From JAWKWH01 sp963669455 (lineage in GTDB: Bacteria > Pseudomonadota > Alphaproteobacteria > Rhizobiales > Rhizobiaceae), in the NCBI GenBank assembly GCA_963669455.1, contig OY770026.1:3782001-3846000 (forward strand): a stretch of 64,000 nucleotides of DNA, given 5' to 3'. Of this stretch, positions 36,160 to 46,369 are shown one piece after another. The notes under the pieces were generated by a model, which saw nothing but the letters and a program-made list of their open reading frames with translations, ran no database searches and was not told the origin of the DNA. Position 1 is the first letter of the stretch; each line of letters begins with the position of its first letter. A program made the translations under genes and the position numbers.

Positions 36160-36470
36160 CCACTAGAGCGGTATCCGGTCTGCCGGGCGTCTTGATGACT
36201 TCACCACGCCGGTGGGTTGCATAAACATCGAATCCAGTGCTTTGCAGATGACCAGCTACGCCCTGTTCAAAGCAATCCATAAATCTGTTTCCTGATCGGC
36301 TGGATAGATTTGTTCACGATCTGGTGACTGTGTGTAAATGCCTTTGCATCTGTCGGTTGCCACAATTAGATGCACGTTCATCTGCATTAACCGCCTGACG
36401 TCACTTAAGAGCAAACCGGCAGGCACAGCTCGCTTTCACGGGCGGGATTCACCGCAAAAGGAGAAGACTT
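36160..36470. other. Intergenic stretch, maeB to yceI
   Basis: 311 bp without a convincing reading frame. It contains a short inverted repeat AGATG-CACGTT-CATCT near 36370 and ends in an AAAGGAG ribosome-binding site before the YceI start. The promoter for the YceI/cytochrome b561 pair must lie here. No hairpin with T-run is seen after maeB. Confidence 0.4.
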
Positions 36471-37070
36471 ATGGGATTGATCAAGCGTTCTGGTCTGACT
36501 GTACTGCCAATTTTGATTGCCGCAAGCGGCACACCGGCATATGCAGCGGAGATCTATCAGACCGATCAGGGACACACCGAGGTACACTTCAGCTGGAGTC
36601 ATGCCGGCGTTTCAATGCAGTCGGCAGAATTTTCTTCGGCAAAAGGCGAACTGGTCCTTGAACCCGATGCCGTTGAACAGTCCAAGCTGAATGTCACCAT
36701 TGATGCCACCAGTCTTTGGAGCGGATATCCGCGCCTCGACGAGCATCTGAAAAGCGCGGACTTTTTGGAAGTTGAAACCTACCCGCAAATCACGTTCACC
36801 AGCACGAAGATTGAGCGGACCGGCGACACAACCGCAGATGTGACGGGCGATTTGACAATTCATGGCGTAACCAAACCGGTAACGCTGAAAACCACATTGA
36901 CCCACCGCGGCGCGCATCCGGTCGGCCAGTTTCTCGACTATTATAAGGGCGACTGGGTAGCCTTTTCAGCCACAACCGAAATCGACCACGTGGCATTTGG
37001 CGTTGGTCCGAAATTTCCAACCGGACCGATTTCGATAGCCATTTCGACAGAGTTGAAGGCCGTTAAATAA
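36471..37070 (+). CDS. YceI-family periplasmic lipid-binding protein
   Basis: A 199-residue protein with a signal peptide cut near AYAA-EIYQ (residue 26) followed by a YceI lipocalin-like barrel (TEVHFSWSHAGVS, LKSADFLEVETYPQITFTST, GDLTIHGVTKPVTLKTTL, FSATTEIDHVAFGVG). YceI proteins bind polyisoprenoids such as ubiquinone-like tails in the periplasm. Followed 28-52 bp later by a cytochrome b561 that carries another YceI domain, so the two probably work on the same quinone-related ligand. Confidence 0.93.
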   Translation: MGLIKRSGLTVLPILIAASGTPAYAAEIYQTDQGHTEVHFSWSHAGVSMQSAEFSSAKGELVLEPDAVEQSKLNVTIDATSLWSGYPRLDEHLKSADFLEVETYPQITFTSTKIERTGDTTADVTGDLTIHGVTKPVTLKTTLTHRGAHPVGQFLDYYKGDWVAFSATTEIDHVAFGVGPKFPTGPISIAISTELKAVK

Positions 37071-37121
37071 GACCGCTGCAAAGACAAAAGCAGCTTTTTG
37101 CCACACGGAAAGTCTAAGAGC

Positions 37122-38342
37122 GTGTATCTGAACAGCTCCCGAACATATGGTTTGGTTGCCCAATTGCTACATTGGGCAACCGCCGCGCTGATCTTCATTC
37201 TTGTCGGGCTCGGCATCTATATGCACGAGCTTCCAGCAGGTTCGGCGGAAGATGTGGCCTATAAGGTGTGGTTTTATTCACTGCATAAGACGCTTGGCGT
37301 TACCGCCCTGTTCACCGCTATTTTGCGGGTTGTCTGGGCGATCATTCAACCACATCCAAGACCGCTCAATGGCGACAAACCGCTGGAAAGTCTGGCGGCC
37401 AGAACAATCCACTGGATATTGTATGGCGCGATCATCGCCATGCCGGTGAGCGGTTGGCTGCATCATTCGGCACTGGAAGGATTCGCGCCAATCTGGTGGG
37501 CATTGCCGCAGGATCTGCCGCTGGTGCCGAAAAGTCCCGCGCTTGCAGCGATTTTCGGTGCGGTGCATTTCTTTTCAGCCATTCTGCTTGGCGTTGCGCT
37601 TACGCTTCACATTGCCGGTGCGCTGAAGCATGTTCTGATCGACCGTGACGATACCTTGGCGCGAATGACCCCATTTCGCGCCGTCAATATCAAGGCCGAT
37701 CTTCCCGGATCACGTCATCACGGTGCTGCAATTTTGCTGGCGGTGCTGGCGTTTGCGGCGGTGGGCGGGGCAGTTGCAGTGCAGTCCGCTCTTACAAACC
37801 GGGATGGCGGATCAGCTGAAACCGGCGGCAACACATCCGGTGAAACCCTGTCCGGCTGGCAGGTTGATCCGGCAGACAGCCGGCTTGGCGTTCAGATAAT
37901 CCAGTCGGGCAAACCGGTTTCGGGACAGTTTGCCAAGTGGAATGCAGCTATCGATTTTGATCCGGAAAATCTAACAACCGCGCGGGTGGTTGTTGAGGTT
38001 GATGTTGCAAGCCTGACACTCGGCGCCGTCAGCGAAAACGCGCTTTCGGCCGATTTTCTCAATGCCGAACAACATCCCGTCGCGGTGTTTGAGGCAAATG
38101 AATTTGTCCAGACAGCGCCAGGGTCGTTTGAGGCGCGCGGGACTTTGCAACTGGCCGGAATCAGCCGGCCCCTGGTGTTGCCATTCGATTTGAAAATCGA
38201 AAATGACAGGGCTTTTGTCGATGGCAGCGTTACACTCAACCGGCTTGATTTCGATGTCGGTAAAAAGGGTTTCTCATCGGATGAGATGGTTGGATTTGGC
38301 GTCGACATCACAGTTATGCTTCAGGCGGACAGAACAAAATAA
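37122..38342 (+). CDS. Cytochrome b561 fused to a YceI domain
   Basis: N-terminal part (about residues 1-190) is a four-helix cytochrome b561 with haem-ligand histidines in LLHWATAALIF, HKTLGVTALF, WLHHSALEGF and ALTLHIAGALKHVL. A linker with a further helix (about 207-225) leads to a periplasmic YceI barrel (from GWQVDPADSRL). It would couple membrane electron transfer to a lipid/quinone-binding domain. Start uncertain: GTG 37122 or TTG 37098, both in frame. Known as a b561-YceI fusion type in some alphaproteobacteria. Confidence 0.87.
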   Translation: MYLNSSRTYGLVAQLLHWATAALIFILVGLGIYMHELPAGSAEDVAYKVWFYSLHKTLGVTALFTAILRVVWAIIQPHPRPLNGDKPLESLAARTIHWILYGAIIAMPVSGWLHHSALEGFAPIWWALPQDLPLVPKSPALAAIFGAVHFFSAILLGVALTLHIAGALKHVLIDRDDTLARMTPFRAVNIKADLPGSRHHGAAILLAVLAFAAVGGAVAVQSALTNRDGGSAETGGNTSGETLSGWQVDPADSRLGVQIIQSGKPVSGQFAKWNAAIDFDPENLTTARVVVEVDVASLTLGAVSENALSADFLNAEQHPVAVFEANEFVQTAPGSFEARGTLQLAGISRPLVLPFDLKIENDRAFVDGSVTLNRLDFDVGKKGFSSDEMVGFGVDITVMLQADRTK

Positions 38343-38430
38343 GCACTCCGGAAACGGATTTGCGTAATCGCATACCCTGGACTGTCAAGCCCTCTCCCCT
38401 TTGTGTTTCATTCGCGCTATACCGCCGACG

Positions 38431-41274
38431 ATGAAAGCAATATCGCTCAAGCTGGACGGGATGATTGACGGCGCGGCCCTGCGCGCCGAATTGTCTGCGC
38501 TGACCGCCGGCAAGGGTAGCGATGGCTCAAGCCAAGATGTTCGTGCAAAGGTGCTGGACCTGTTAAAGCGCGAATTGAAACGCGGCCGGCAGCTGGCAGA
38601 TGACATGCTTACCAATGACCGCAGCGGCACAGCGTGTGCCGCCCGGCTTTCGCATCATATGGATGAACTGATCCGCGCGCTCTACGATTTCACCGTTACC
38701 CATGTCTATCGCTCGACCAACCCGTCTTCGGCCGAGCGCATGGCTGTGATTGCCGTTGGCGGATATGGGCGCGGCACGCTGGCGCCTGGTTCCGACATCG
38801 ATCTTTTGTTCCTGCTGCCCTACAAGCAAACGCCATGGGGCGAGCAGGTTATCGAATACATGCTCTACATGTTGTGGGACCTCCGCCTGAAAGTCGGCCA
38901 TGCCACCCGCAAGATCGATGAGTGCATCCGGCTTTCGCGCTCCGATATCACAATCCGAACCGCAGTCCTTGAAGCACGGTACGTCTGGGGTTCCAAGGAG
39001 CTGTTCGATGAGTTGACCGAGCGGTTCGACCGGGAGGTTGTCGCAGGCACGGGGCCGGAATTCATCCAGGCGAAGCTTACCGAGCGCGATCACCGACACA
39101 AGAAGCAGGGCGAAAGCCGCTACAAGGTCGAACCAAATATAAAGGATGGCAAGGGCGGGCTGCGCGACCTGCATACGCTGTTCTGGATCGGCAAATATTT
39201 CTACCGGGTGCAGACAGGCAAGGAATTGATCGACAAGGGGGTCTTTACCGCCAAGGAGCACAAGCTTTTCCAGCGGGCTGAAGATTTTTTATGGACCGTG
39301 CGATGCCACATGCATTTTCTCACCGGCAAGGCGGAGGAGCGGCTGCATTTCGACATTCAACGCGATATTGCCGATCGCATGGGCTACACGGACGGCAAGG
39401 CGCTATCTGCGGTCGAGCGGTTCATGAAAGAATATTTCCTCACGGCAAAGCAGGTGGGCGATCTGACCCGCATCTTCTGCACCGTGCTGGAGGTGGAGGA
39501 GGCGAAGCATGTGCCGGGCTTCAACCGGCTGTTTCGCACATTTTCCAGGCGCCGACGCAAGCTTGCCGGAGCGCCCGGTTTCATTGTCGACAACCACCGC
39601 ATCAATGTCGTCGACAATCATGTGTTCAAAGGTGATCCGGTCAACCTGCTGCGGCTGTTCTGGCTGGCCGACAAGCACAGCCTCGAACTGCATCCCAATG
39701 CGCTAAAACTGGTGACACGATCGGCGGCACTGGTCAGCCGGTCGCTGCGCGGCAACGAGGAAGCCAACCGGCTGTTTCTGGATTGTCTGACCTCGGCGCG
39801 CAACCCGGAACTCAATATGCGGCGCATGAACGAGGCGGGGCTGCTCGGCAAGCTCATTCCCGACTTTGACCGCATTGTCGCGATGATGCAGTTTTCGATG
39901 TATCACCACTATACGGTCGATGAGCATCTTCTGCGCTGCATTGGTGTGCTGGCGGAGATTGAACGTGGCGAGGGGGAAGCCAACCATCCCCTTGCACACA
40001 ATTTGCTTCCCAAACTGAAATCATGGCGCAAGGTGCTGTATGTTGCGGTACTGTTCCACGACATCGCCAAGGGCCTGCCGATTGCCCACGAAGTCGCCGG
40101 AGCCGAAGTGGCGCGCAGGCTTTGTCCGCATATGGGGCTGTCGGAGACCGAGACCGAGATGGTTGCCTGGCTGGTCGAGCAACATCTCACCATGTCGATG
40201 ATCGCACAGTCACGCGATCTAAACGACAGAAAGACGATTGAGGATTTTGCAAACATTGTTCAGTCAGTTGAGCGACTGAGATTGCTGCTGGTCCTGACCG
40301 TCTGTGATATCAGAGGTGTCGGCCCGGGGGTTTGGAACGGCTGGAAGGGGCAGTTGCTTCGTACTCTTTATTATGAAACCGAGATTTTGCTAACGGGCGG
40401 CTTTTCCGAAGAAAACGCCTTTGAACGTGCGGAAGAGGCGCGCAACAAGCTGGAAGACCGGCTGGCAAGCTGGCCTTCATCCAACCGGGAGCGTTACCGC
40501 CGGCTGCATTATTCCAACTACATGTTGATCGTTGATATCGAGGATCAGTTACGGCACGCCGAATTCATCCGCAAGGCAGACAAAGAGGGTGGGAACTTCG
40601 CAACCATGGTGCGGACCCATCAATTTCATGCCGTCACTGAAATTACAGTGCTGGCGCCGGACCATCCGCGTCTGCTCTCGATGATCACGGGAGCCTGTTC
40701 GGCCGCTGGCGGGAACATCGTTGATGCGCAGATCTTCACCACGCGTGACGGCCGTGCACTTGATACCATCCTGATATCGAGGGAATTTGACAGGGATGAG
40801 GATGAAATGCGCCGTGGCAAGCGTGTATGCCAGATGATCGAAAAAGTGTTGTCGGGTGATGTTCATCTGCCAGATATCATTGAAAAGCGGCTTCGCTCCA
40901 GCAAAACGATATCAGCCTTCGAGGTGGAGTGCCGTGTTGAAATCCGCAATACCCTGTCGCACAAATTTTCCGTTATCGAATTGCGGGGGCCGGACAAACC
41001 AGGATTGCTTTCGGCCCTTACCGGAGCAATCTTCGACCTGTCACTTGATATCGCTTCCGCGCATATCACGACATTCGGGGAAAAGGTGATTGATACATTC
41101 TATGTAACCGATCTGGTTGGCCACAAGATCGAAGATGAAATGCGCCAGCGCAAAATCAAGGATCATCTGCTCGAGGTTCTGACCGGCGATCACGTGGATG
41201 GGCACCCCGGCCAGAGCGAATCGGCCGCACCTGAAAACAAGCGCGCCGTCTCAGCTGGAGTGGACAGCCAATGA
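38431..41274 (+). CDS. glnD: Bifunctional uridylyltransferase/uridylyl-removing enzyme GlnD
   Basis: Glutamine sensor that uridylylates or deuridylylates PII (GlnB). Seen: nucleotidyltransferase motif GGYGRGTLAPGSDIDLLF near residue 115, PII-uridylyl-transferase middle domain, HD domain FHDIAKGLPIAHEVAG near 540, and two ACT domains (ITVLAPDHPRLLSMI and IELRGPDKPGLLSAL) at the C-terminus. 947 residues from ATG 38431; a TTG at 38401 would add ten. Partner genes glnA and glnB lie at the far end of this window. Confidence 0.97.
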   Translation: MKAISLKLDGMIDGAALRAELSALTAGKGSDGSSQDVRAKVLDLLKRELKRGRQLADDMLTNDRSGTACAARLSHHMDELIRALYDFTVTHVYRSTNPSSAERMAVIAVGGYGRGTLAPGSDIDLLFLLPYKQTPWGEQVIEYMLYMLWDLRLKVGHATRKIDECIRLSRSDITIRTAVLEARYVWGSKELFDELTERFDREVVAGTGPEFIQAKLTERDHRHKKQGESRYKVEPNIKDGKGGLRDLHTLFWIGKYFYRVQTGKELIDKGVFTAKEHKLFQRAEDFLWTVRCHMHFLTGKAEERLHFDIQRDIADRMGYTDGKALSAVERFMKEYFLTAKQVGDLTRIFCTVLEVEEAKHVPGFNRLFRTFSRRRRKLAGAPGFIVDNHRINVVDNHVFKGDPVNLLRLFWLADKHSLELHPNALKLVTRSAALVSRSLRGNEEANRLFLDCLTSARNPELNMRRMNEAGLLGKLIPDFDRIVAMMQFSMYHHYTVDEHLLRCIGVLAEIERGEGEANHPLAHNLLPKLKSWRKVLYVAVLFHDIAKGLPIAHEVAGAEVARRLCPHMGLSETETEMVAWLVEQHLTMSMIAQSRDLNDRKTIEDFANIVQSVERLRLLLVLTVCDIRGVGPGVWNGWKGQLLRTLYYETEILLTGGFSEENAFERAEEARNKLEDRLASWPSSNRERYRRLHYSNYMLIVDIEDQLRHAEFIRKADKEGGNFATMVRTHQFHAVTEITVLAPDHPRLLSMITGACSAAGGNIVDAQIFTTRDGRALDTILISREFDRDEDEMRRGKRVCQMIEKVLSGDVHLPDIIEKRLRSSKTISAFEVECRVEIRNTLSHKFSVIELRGPDKPGLLSALTGAIFDLSLDIASAHITTFGEKVIDTFYVTDLVGHKIEDEMRQRKIKDHLLEVLTGDHVDGHPGQSESAAPENKRAVSAGVDSQ

Positions 41275-41311
41275 TCGGACCCGGCATGGCAGAACGGAAA
41301 ACGGCCTGACG

Positions 41312-42877
41312 ATGGGCCTGATCGCAAAATTCGCCTCTGTCGGCGGGGCCACCATGATGAGCCGTGTGCTGGGTTTTGCCCGCGAGGCGCTGATCGGCGC
41401 CGCGCTTGGCGCAGGCCCTGTTGCAGATGCCTTTTATGCCGCGTTCCGGTTTCCCAATCTGTTCAGGCGCATTTTCGCAGAAGGCGCGTTTAACGCCGCC
41501 TTCGTGCCGCTGTTTGCCAAAGAGCTTGAAGGCGGCGGGCCGGAAGCGGCACGGCGGTTTGCCGAGGCTGTCCTTGCCGTTTTGATCCCTATATTGCTTG
41601 GCCTTTCGGCACTGGCGATCCTGTTCATGCCGGTTCTGGTCGAGACCATAATCGCGCCAGGCTTTGCCGATCAGCCGGATAAGCTCGACCTTACCATTGT
41701 CATGACGCGGATCATGTTTGCCTACCTGTTCTGCATGTCCTTGGTGGCGATGCTGTCGGGTGTGCTGAACTCGATGCGGCGCTACTTTCTGGCTGCTTTC
41801 GTACCGGTATTGCTCAATATCATTTTGGTGGCCATTCTGCTTGCAGCGCTGGCGGGCGGTCTTGATCAAAGCAGCACCGGATACTGGATGGCGTGGGGTG
41901 TTTTTGCTTCGGGTTTCGTGCAGCTGTTTTTCCTCATCTGGGGCACTCGCCGCGAGGGCTTTTCCATGTCGCTGCGGCGGCCGCGCCTGACGCCCGGCGT
42001 CAAACGGCTTTTAGTGCTTATGGGACCGGTTGTGCTCACTGGCGGCGCGACACAGATCAATCTTCTTGTCGGGCAGATCATTGCATCGGCAGAGGATGGC
42101 GCGATTGCCCTTTTGAACTACGCCGACAGGATCAATCAGCTGCCCCTGGGGGTCATCGGCATCGCGGTCGGCGTGGTGCTGCTTCCAGAACTCTCCCGCG
42201 CGCTGAAGGCAGACGATACGGCCGAGGCCATCCATTTGCAAAACCGCTCGGCCGAATTTGCCCTCGGCATCACCGTTCCCGCCGCCGTCGGCCTGATGGT
42301 CATGCCGGCCCCGATCGTGAATATACTATACGAGCGCGGTGCATTTACCGCCGAGACAACCACCATGACGGCAACGGCACTGGCCGCTTTCGCCAGCGGC
42401 CTGCCGGCCTATGTAATGATCAAGGTGTTTCAGGCTTCCTATTTTGCACGCGAAGACATGAAGACGCCGATGTGGTTCGCTATGGTCCAGGTGGTTGCCA
42501 ACATCGCGCTCAGCCTGGCGCTGTTTCCGGTCTATGGATATGTCGCCATCGCGGCGGCAACGTCGATTTCGGCGTGGCTTAATGTGGCTCTTCTGGCGGT
42601 TGTTCTGATCGCGCGCGGCGATTTTCGCCCGGGAAAATCCACCTGGAGAAATTTTGCGATCATCGCGTTTGCTGCCACAGTGATGGGAGGACTGATCTGG
42701 ATTGGACTTTTGTTCACAGGGCCGGTCACCGGGCACGATTATCTTGTCGTTCGTATCCTGGCCGTTTTTGCCATGATCGCTGCAGCAAGCGCGGTCTATC
42801 TGGCAATAGCGCTCTGCCTGGGCGCGATTGACCGGCAGCAATTGATGACGTTGCTCCGCCGGCGAAAAATGCACTAA
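41312..42877 (+). CDS. murJ: Lipid II flippase MurJ (MviN)
   Basis: Transports lipid II across the inner membrane for peptidoglycan synthesis. Seen: 521 residues, about 14 hydrophobic helices, with the MOP-superfamily N-terminus GGATMMSRVLGFAREAL and the arginine-rich RFPNLFRRIFAEGAFNAAFVP segment typical of MurJ. ATG 41312, 37 bp after glnD; a longer frame reading back into glnD is not supported. glnD-murJ adjacency is usual in the order. Confidence 0.96.
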   Translation: MGLIAKFASVGGATMMSRVLGFAREALIGAALGAGPVADAFYAAFRFPNLFRRIFAEGAFNAAFVPLFAKELEGGGPEAARRFAEAVLAVLIPILLGLSALAILFMPVLVETIIAPGFADQPDKLDLTIVMTRIMFAYLFCMSLVAMLSGVLNSMRRYFLAAFVPVLLNIILVAILLAALAGGLDQSSTGYWMAWGVFASGFVQLFFLIWGTRREGFSMSLRRPRLTPGVKRLLVLMGPVVLTGGATQINLLVGQIIASAEDGAIALLNYADRINQLPLGVIGIAVGVVLLPELSRALKADDTAEAIHLQNRSAEFALGITVPAAVGLMVMPAPIVNILYERGAFTAETTTMTATALAAFASGLPAYVMIKVFQASYFAREDMKTPMWFAMVQVVANIALSLALFPVYGYVAIAAATSISAWLNVALLAVVLIARGDFRPGKSTWRNFAIIAFAATVMGGLIWIGLLFTGPVTGHDYLVVRILAVFAMIAAASAVYLAIALCLGAIDRQQLMTLLRRRKMH

Positions 42878-42938
42878 TTGCAGATAATCGAACTGCCGGA
42901 TTGGCTTTTTGCCCGCTTTGCAGCAAACTGGGATACTC

Positions 42939-44042
42939 ATGGCCAAGAGATTACGCATAATTACCGGCTTGATATTGTTTGCATTTGTGACGATGCATCT
43001 GATCAATATCGCCATGGGGCTGTCCTCGGTAGCGCTGATGGAACAGACCCGCCCCTGGCTGTTGGGGTTGTGGTCGAATATAGTTGCCGGCCCCATTCTG
43101 CTGGTGGCGCTGCTGGTTCATATGGCGCTTGGTTTTGTGGCGATATACCAGCGTAATACGTTCAACATAACGCGCAATGATCTGGTGCAGATCGGCTCAA
43201 GCCTGATCCTGATTCCGCTGATGATCCCACACATTGTGGGAACGGTTGTCGTCAGACAGGCATTCGGATTGACGCAGGATTTTCCGGGCGTTTTATTGCT
43301 GTTTTGGTACTACCAGCCGGCGGAGGGCCTACGTCAGGTCATCCTGCTGTCCGCTACCTGGATTCATGGCTGTATCGGGCTGTTTTTGTGGTTGCGTGTA
43401 CAAAGCTGGTGGCCGCGCGTTTCTCTTGTCTGCTATCCAATTGCCGTCGCGCTGCCGGTTTTGGCCATGCTCGGATATGTCGAAGGCGGAAAGCAGGTTA
43501 TGTCGGGCGAGGTTGAGGTGGTCTATGCCCAACCACCGGAGGGCGGGCTAACCATCGACGAAATCCTGCTGCAACTGGCAACGATCGAAACCTGGCTTTT
43601 TGCAGGCTTTCTGGTGATTGCGGCGATTGTCTTTGCGGCGCGGCGATGGCGGTTGATGGGCAATGACGGGACAACGCGCATTCACTATGCCGGACAGGCC
43701 GCCTATACCAGCGCAAACGGGCTGACGCTGCTTGAATCGGCTAATACGAACGATATTCCGCATGCAGCTCTTTGCGGCGGACGCGGGCGTTGCGGAACCT
43801 GCAGGGTTCGCCTGCTCAAGGCGACTGAGCCCCCGCCCGAACCATCCAGCGAGGAAGCGCGCACGCTTGACCGGATCGGCGCCAGCGATGATATGCGGCT
43901 TGCCTGCCAGTTGAAAATCGGCGGCGGACAGATTGAGGTCGAACGCCTTGTTCCGCCCCATGTCAAACCATCAGATCTGCATGAGGCAGGCGAAGCCGAT
44001 TATGACGGGGAGCCCGGAGGCTCAATGGAGGCGGCCGAGTGA
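42939..44042 (+). CDS. Membrane protein with six helices, putative haem b sites and a 2Fe-2S ferredoxin domain
   Basis: A 367-residue protein. N-terminal about 235 residues hold six hydrophobic helices with conserved-looking His20, His61, His98 and His143, the pattern of SdhC/quinone-responsive dihaem anchors. Then a plant-type ferredoxin domain with Cys279, Cys285, Cys288 and Cys323 (C-x5-C-x2-C-x34-C). The combination is known as the N-terminal half of rhizobial adenylate cyclases such as S. meliloti CyaC, but no cyclase domain follows: the gene ends at 44042 and the next is an MscS channel, overlapping by one to four bases. Role: redox or quinone sensor or electron carrier (inferred). Confidence 0.78.
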   Translation: MAKRLRIITGLILFAFVTMHLINIAMGLSSVALMEQTRPWLLGLWSNIVAGPILLVALLVHMALGFVAIYQRNTFNITRNDLVQIGSSLILIPLMIPHIVGTVVVRQAFGLTQDFPGVLLLFWYYQPAEGLRQVILLSATWIHGCIGLFLWLRVQSWWPRVSLVCYPIAVALPVLAMLGYVEGGKQVMSGEVEVVYAQPPEGGLTIDEILLQLATIETWLFAGFLVIAAIVFAARRWRLMGNDGTTRIHYAGQAAYTSANGLTLLESANTNDIPHAALCGGRGRCGTCRVRLLKATEPPPEPSSEEARTLDRIGASDDMRLACQLKIGGGQIEVERLVPPHVKPSDLHEAGEADYDGEPGGSMEAAE

Positions 44043-46369
44043 TGCGGATCGCAGCAACGTTGTGCGTGGCTTTGGTGCTTGTGCTTTTTCCGGTCGGCCT
44101 AGCGACCGCGCAAACGGTCAATCCATCGCTTGTGGCTGGAACCTCCGATGCCCCCAACAATGCGGCTCAGACGGCGTCGCCCGAAGAGATGCGGGAATTG
44201 TTACGGCTTCTGGGCAATCCGGCAATCATCGATGAGCTTCGGCGCACGCTTGAACAGCAGGGGGACGGAGCTGAGAGCGGATGGTCGCTGCGCTCAGAAA
44301 TTTCCGCCGCCGCCATTCGCATCGAAACCCGGGTCGGGGCGCTGATAGCCGGGTTTTCGGCGATACATACGATACCGGCGGCAGCCAGCGAAGCTCTGGA
44401 ATCGGGGTTGGATCCGGGCGATGCGTTGAGGGTTCTCACCTATGTGCTGATATTTCTGTTTATCGGTGGCGGACTGGAATGGCTTTATCATCAATATGCG
44501 CGGCCATTGCGCTTGCGACTGGCGCATGGCGTGCCAAGTTCGCTGTCACACAAGGTCACCCGGGCGGGACTTGGAATTGTCTTTCATTTTACCGGCGTTG
44601 CCATCTTTGCGGCAGGCAGCGCCGGTGCGTTTGTCTCCTTCGACTGGCCAACACTGACACGTGAAATGGTAATCACGCTTTTGCTGGTCGTTGTCGCGTT
44701 TCGACTGATTGGCATGCTGGTGTCATTTATCCTTGCGCCCGGAGCACCGGATGTCCGGCTCGTACCGCTTGGAAACCGACGCGCAAGAAGGGCTGCCAGC
44801 TACATCATCTTCTCAGCACTGGTTGGCGCAGCCGGTATCGTCATCGCGGACGGATTGCGCCGGTTGGGCATCAATACGGGCTATGAAGAGGAACTGGCCC
44901 CGGCCGTGATCGTCATCCCGGTGATGACGGCATTTCTGTTCGGCTCCATTCTCGTTGGCATGATATGGCGATTGCGCCAGCCGCTGGCCGATGACTACGC
45001 GGACGCACACCCCGCACCGGCATCCAGGCAGATGGCTATCGTCAACACGGTGCTGATCGGTGTCGCCTTTCTGCTCTGGCTGATCGGCGCGCACGAACTG
45101 ATGTGGACAATCGTCATCCTGGGTCTTTTATTCCCCGCCATCCGGACCGCCAGAACGGTGGTTGGCGATCTGTTCGATCAGGCGGAAGCCGCAGCAGAGA
45201 AGCGCGATGCCGCAGACGAACATGAAAATGGGGTGGCCGAGGAAGAAGTTGCCGTTCAGGCATCGATGGCTGAGGATGCTCCACCTGTGCCTGATGATGG
45301 CCAGGCAATTTCTGTTGACCGCAGCCGCTATGGTACCCGCCGGGTCATTACGATACGCATTGTGCGGATTGTTTTGATTTTGCTGTCCGTGGTCGCACTT
45401 GCCTGGGCCTGGGGTCTGGGACTGGTCTCGCTGACGGGTTCGCCGTCCGTCGGCGGGCGGGTGTTCCGTACCGGGGTCAATGTTCTCGTCACCCTGCTTT
45501 TGGCCGATCTGGTCTGGATCTGGGCCAAGACGGCGATCAACCGGCGGCTTGCCGATTACGGGCCGGCCAATGACGGTATGGCGCCCGGCCCGGAAGCGCG
45601 GATGGCAACATTGCTGCCAATTTTGCGCATGTTTTTGATGATAACCATCGCCATCATCGTCATTTTGACGGTTCTATCGTCAATCGGCATCAATATCGGG
45701 CCATTGCTTGCTGGCGCCGGTGTTGCCGGAATCGCAATCGGTTTTGGTGCGCAAGCTCTGGTCAAGGATGTGGTTTCCGGTATTTTCTTCCTGCTCGACG
45801 ATGCCTTCAGGGTCGGTGAATATATCGAGATGGAAAATTTGCGCGGCACGGTGGAATCAATGTCGCTCAGATCACTGCGTATCCGCCACCATCGCGGCGC
45901 GATACACACAATCCCCTTTGGTGAATTGAAGGCAGTGACCAACCACATGCGTGACTGGGTCATCATGAAGCTTGAATTCCGGGTGCCGTTTGAAACGGAT
46001 CTGCGGCTGGTCAAGAAGATCGTCAAACGCATCGGCGCGGAATTGCAAGTCCATGAAGGCTATGGTCACCACATTCTCCAGCCTTTGAAATCGCAAGGGG
46101 TCAGGCGGATGGAAGAGTTCAACATGGTTGTCGGCGTCAAATTCATGGCGCGGCCCGGCTCGCAGTGGCTGATCCGGCGTGATGCCTATCAGAAGCTTCG
46201 TGACGAGTTTGAGAAAAACGGCATCAATTTCGCCCAGCGCGACGTGAAAGTCAGGGTCGAAAGCGACAAACCGCTGACACCTGAGGAAATGGACGCCGTG
46301 GCGGGTGCGGCCCATCAGGCCATCGAACAGCCGGCCGGGCCACCCAAACCAGTGCCCGACGAACCGTAA
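44042..46369 (+). CDS. Large MscS-family mechanosensitive channel
   Basis: A 775-residue channel with signal peptide (cleaved after about residue 24, ATAQ), a periplasmic N-terminal region, about eight to nine membrane helices, a long charged cytoplasmic loop (about residues 380-420, EEEVAVQ), then the MscS core: glycine/alanine pore helix LLAGAGVAGIAIGFGAQALV, beta domain (GEYIEMENLRGTVESMSLRS) and C-terminal cage. GTG 44039 is an alternative start. Coupled to the upstream membrane Fe-S protein, which is unusual. Confidence 0.92.
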   Translation: MRIAATLCVALVLVLFPVGLATAQTVNPSLVAGTSDAPNNAAQTASPEEMRELLRLLGNPAIIDELRRTLEQQGDGAESGWSLRSEISAAAIRIETRVGALIAGFSAIHTIPAAASEALESGLDPGDALRVLTYVLIFLFIGGGLEWLYHQYARPLRLRLAHGVPSSLSHKVTRAGLGIVFHFTGVAIFAAGSAGAFVSFDWPTLTREMVITLLLVVVAFRLIGMLVSFILAPGAPDVRLVPLGNRRARRAASYIIFSALVGAAGIVIADGLRRLGINTGYEEELAPAVIVIPVMTAFLFGSILVGMIWRLRQPLADDYADAHPAPASRQMAIVNTVLIGVAFLLWLIGAHELMWTIVILGLLFPAIRTARTVVGDLFDQAEAAAEKRDAADEHENGVAEEEVAVQASMAEDAPPVPDDGQAISVDRSRYGTRRVITIRIVRIVLILLSVVALAWAWGLGLVSLTGSPSVGGRVFRTGVNVLVTLLLADLVWIWAKTAINRRLADYGPANDGMAPGPEARMATLLPILRMFLMITIAIIVILTVLSSIGINIGPLLAGAGVAGIAIGFGAQALVKDVVSGIFFLLDDAFRVGEYIEMENLRGTVESMSLRSLRIRHHRGAIHTIPFGELKAVTNHMRDWVIMKLEFRVPFETDLRLVKKIVKRIGAELQVHEGYGHHILQPLKSQGVRRMEEFNMVVGVKFMARPGSQWLIRRDAYQKLRDEFEKNGINFAQRDVKVRVESDKPLTPEEMDAVAGAAHQAIEQPAGPPKPVPDEP

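Noticed and set aside
42939..44042. Truncated adenylate cyclase pseudogene
   Set aside because: The stop is clean, followed immediately by a coupled intact gene, and no cyclase fragments are seen downstream, so it is treated as an intact short protein.
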